A stretch of 64,000 nucleotides of DNA, taken from contig NZ_CP031728.1 in NCBI RefSeq assembly GCF_008806975.1, positions 372,001 through 436,000 on the forward strand, written 5' to 3'. The notes beneath the pieces were generated by a model. The model was not told the origin of the DNA, searched no databases, and saw only the letters and a program-made list of their open reading frames with translations. Below, in pieces: positions 63,042-64,000 of this stretch (within the stretch, counting starts at the first letter, position 1; each line of letters opens with the position of its first letter). The position numbers were made by a program, and so were the translations under genes. The stretch is from Cellvibrio sp. KY-GH-1 (GTDB taxonomy: Bacteria > Pseudomonadota > Gammaproteobacteria > Pseudomonadales > Cellvibrionaceae).

Positions 63042-63890
63042 ATGGCCGCCACTACAATTGCTAATCAACAAATTCCCGGTGTTAAACACATTATTGCAGT
63101 AGCCTCAGGTAAAGGAGGTGTGGGTAAGTCCACTACTTCAGTAAACCTTGCGTTAGCGCTTGCAGCAGAAGGGCATCGGGTGGGTATCCTTGATGCCGAT
63201 ATTTATGGCCCGAGTCAACCGCAAATGCTGGGTGTTGGTCAAAAGCGCCCGCAAATAGTGGGCGAGGCAGGACAACAACAAATGTTGCCTTTGGTTGCTT
63301 ACGGTATCCAGTCGATCTCCATGGGCTATTTGGTAACTGAAGAAACCCCTATGCTGTGGCGCGGCCCTATGGCCACCGGCGCTTTGCAGCAATTATTAAT
63401 GCAGACACGCTGGGATAATTTGGATTATTTAATAATTGATATGCCCCCTGGTACTGGCGACATTCAAATTACCCTTGCTCAGAAAGTGCCGCTCACCGGT
63501 GCAGTGATTGTGACAACCCCGCAGGACATTGCATTGCTGGATGCAAAGAAAGCAGTGGAGATGTTCCGCAAAGTTAATGTGCCTGTGTTGGGTGTAGTAG
63601 AGAATATGGCGATCCATATTTGCACCAACTGCGGCCATGAAGAACATATATTTGGTGAGGGCGGCGGCGAGCGAATGGCGCGAGATTATCACACGGAATT
63701 GCTTGGTTCTTTGCCTCTGGAGTTGTCTATTCGTGTTGATGCGGATGCGGGCAAACCTTCCGTGGCGGCAAATCCTGATTCTGCAGTCAGCCAACGTTAT
63801 CGTTCAATAGCGCGCAAGTTAATCGGGAAAGTAGAAGCGCACAATGCGGAAGCGAATGGCTTTCCCGATATTGAGTTTAGCGATGATTAA
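63042..63890 (+). CDS. apbC: Iron-sulfur cluster carrier protein ApbC/Mrp
   Basis: A 282-residue P-loop ATPase that carries and inserts Fe-S clusters. Walker A AVASGKGGVGKSTTSVNLAL (residues about 19-38), DADIYGPSQPQMLG, GPMATGALQQLL, IIDMPPGTGDIQITLAQ, and the cluster-binding CTNCGH (about 195-200). It lacks the N-terminal DUF59-type extension of longer Mrp proteins. Start ATG 63042 with AGGTTAGG upstream. Confidence 0.95.
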   Translation: MAATTIANQQIPGVKHIIAVASGKGGVGKSTTSVNLALALAAEGHRVGILDADIYGPSQPQMLGVGQKRPQIVGEAGQQQMLPLVAYGIQSISMGYLVTEETPMLWRGPMATGALQQLLMQTRWDNLDYLIIDMPPGTGDIQITLAQKVPLTGAVIVTTPQDIALLDAKKAVEMFRKVNVPVLGVVENMAIHICTNCGHEEHIFGEGGGERMARDYHTELLGSLPLELSIRVDADAGKPSVAANPDSAVSQRYRSIARKLIGKVEAHNAEANGFPDIEFSDD

Positions 63891-63930
63891 TCGGATTGGT
63901 CGCTGCTAATAAATTGTTGTTATTAAATAG

Positions 63931-63960
63931 CCCGATGCGGTCAACGAATCGGGTTTTTTA
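63931..63960 (+). terminator. Terminator of apbC
   Basis: CCCGAT / ATCGGG hairpin with an 11-base loop followed by TTTTTT. Confidence 0.8.
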
Positions 63961-63981
63961 TTGCCCGGTTACAGGATTTTT

Positions 63982-64000
63982 ATGCGTAGCTTGAATGGAT
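63982..64000 (+). CDS. Start of the next gene, cut by the window edge
   Basis: ATG at 63982 has AGGA six bases upstream and the frame reads MRSLNG to the edge. Too short to identify. Confidence 0.35.

Overview
The window is a contiguous piece of a gammaproteobacterial chromosome. It most resembles Cellvibrio or a close relative in the Cellvibrionaceae. The evidence is a secreted CBM2 protein with poly-serine linkers at the left edge, a serine linker even inside the pilus protein MshQ, an MSHA pilus locus, and gammaproteobacterial housekeeping order such as nudJ-mnmA-hflD-purB. No rRNA, tRNA, CRISPR array or prophage was recognised. The only clear mobile element is one IS1182-type insertion sequence.

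Layout. 1-8.7 kb: the 3' end of a secreted CBM2 carbohydrate-active protein, a two-partner/Omp85-like outer-membrane barrel, a DUF6502 regulator-like gene coupled to a DUF5666 lipoprotein, a second DUF5666 lipoprotein, a glutamine cyclotransferase and a DUF502 membrane protein. 8.7-12.8 kb: a ComFB-family protein, then an mnmC-fldB-mioC-like cluster (a flavoenzyme with two flavodoxins) and trmL. 13.0-29.2 kb: one long co-directional MSHA (mannose-sensitive haemagglutinin type IV pilus) locus in the order mshI, I2, J, K, L, M, N, E, G, F, A, C, D, O, P, Q. Most junctions overlap or touch. MshE carries an N-terminal c-di-GMP-binding repeat, so the pilus is probably under second-messenger control.

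29.2-40.1 kb: small conserved genes (DUF2721, gcvR, yheU, rlmM, tusA), the IS1182-type element sitting in the tusA terminator hairpin, then pdxB with an overlapping NAD-kinase-like gene and methyltransferase, alaA and msrB. 40.3-48 kb: an RND efflux adaptor/permease pair, a LamG lipoprotein, and a secreted M12-type metalloprotease whose apparent pro-domain is encoded by a separate gene. 48.4-58.3 kb: proS, an HIT protein, an HU protein with a histone-H1-like tail, a GNAT gene pair, roxA, purB, hflD, mnmA and nudJ. 58.6-64 kb: a second RND pair preceded by a TetR-type operator, then apbC/mrp.

The functional themes are surface adhesion (MSHA), cell-surface and secreted proteins, efflux, and tRNA wobble-uridine modification (mnmC, mnmA, tusA, trmL are all present but scattered). 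The least explained parts are the DUF6502/DUF5666 module, the protease with a detached pro-domain, the IS in a palindromic terminator, and a REPIN-like inverted doublet upstream of roxA.
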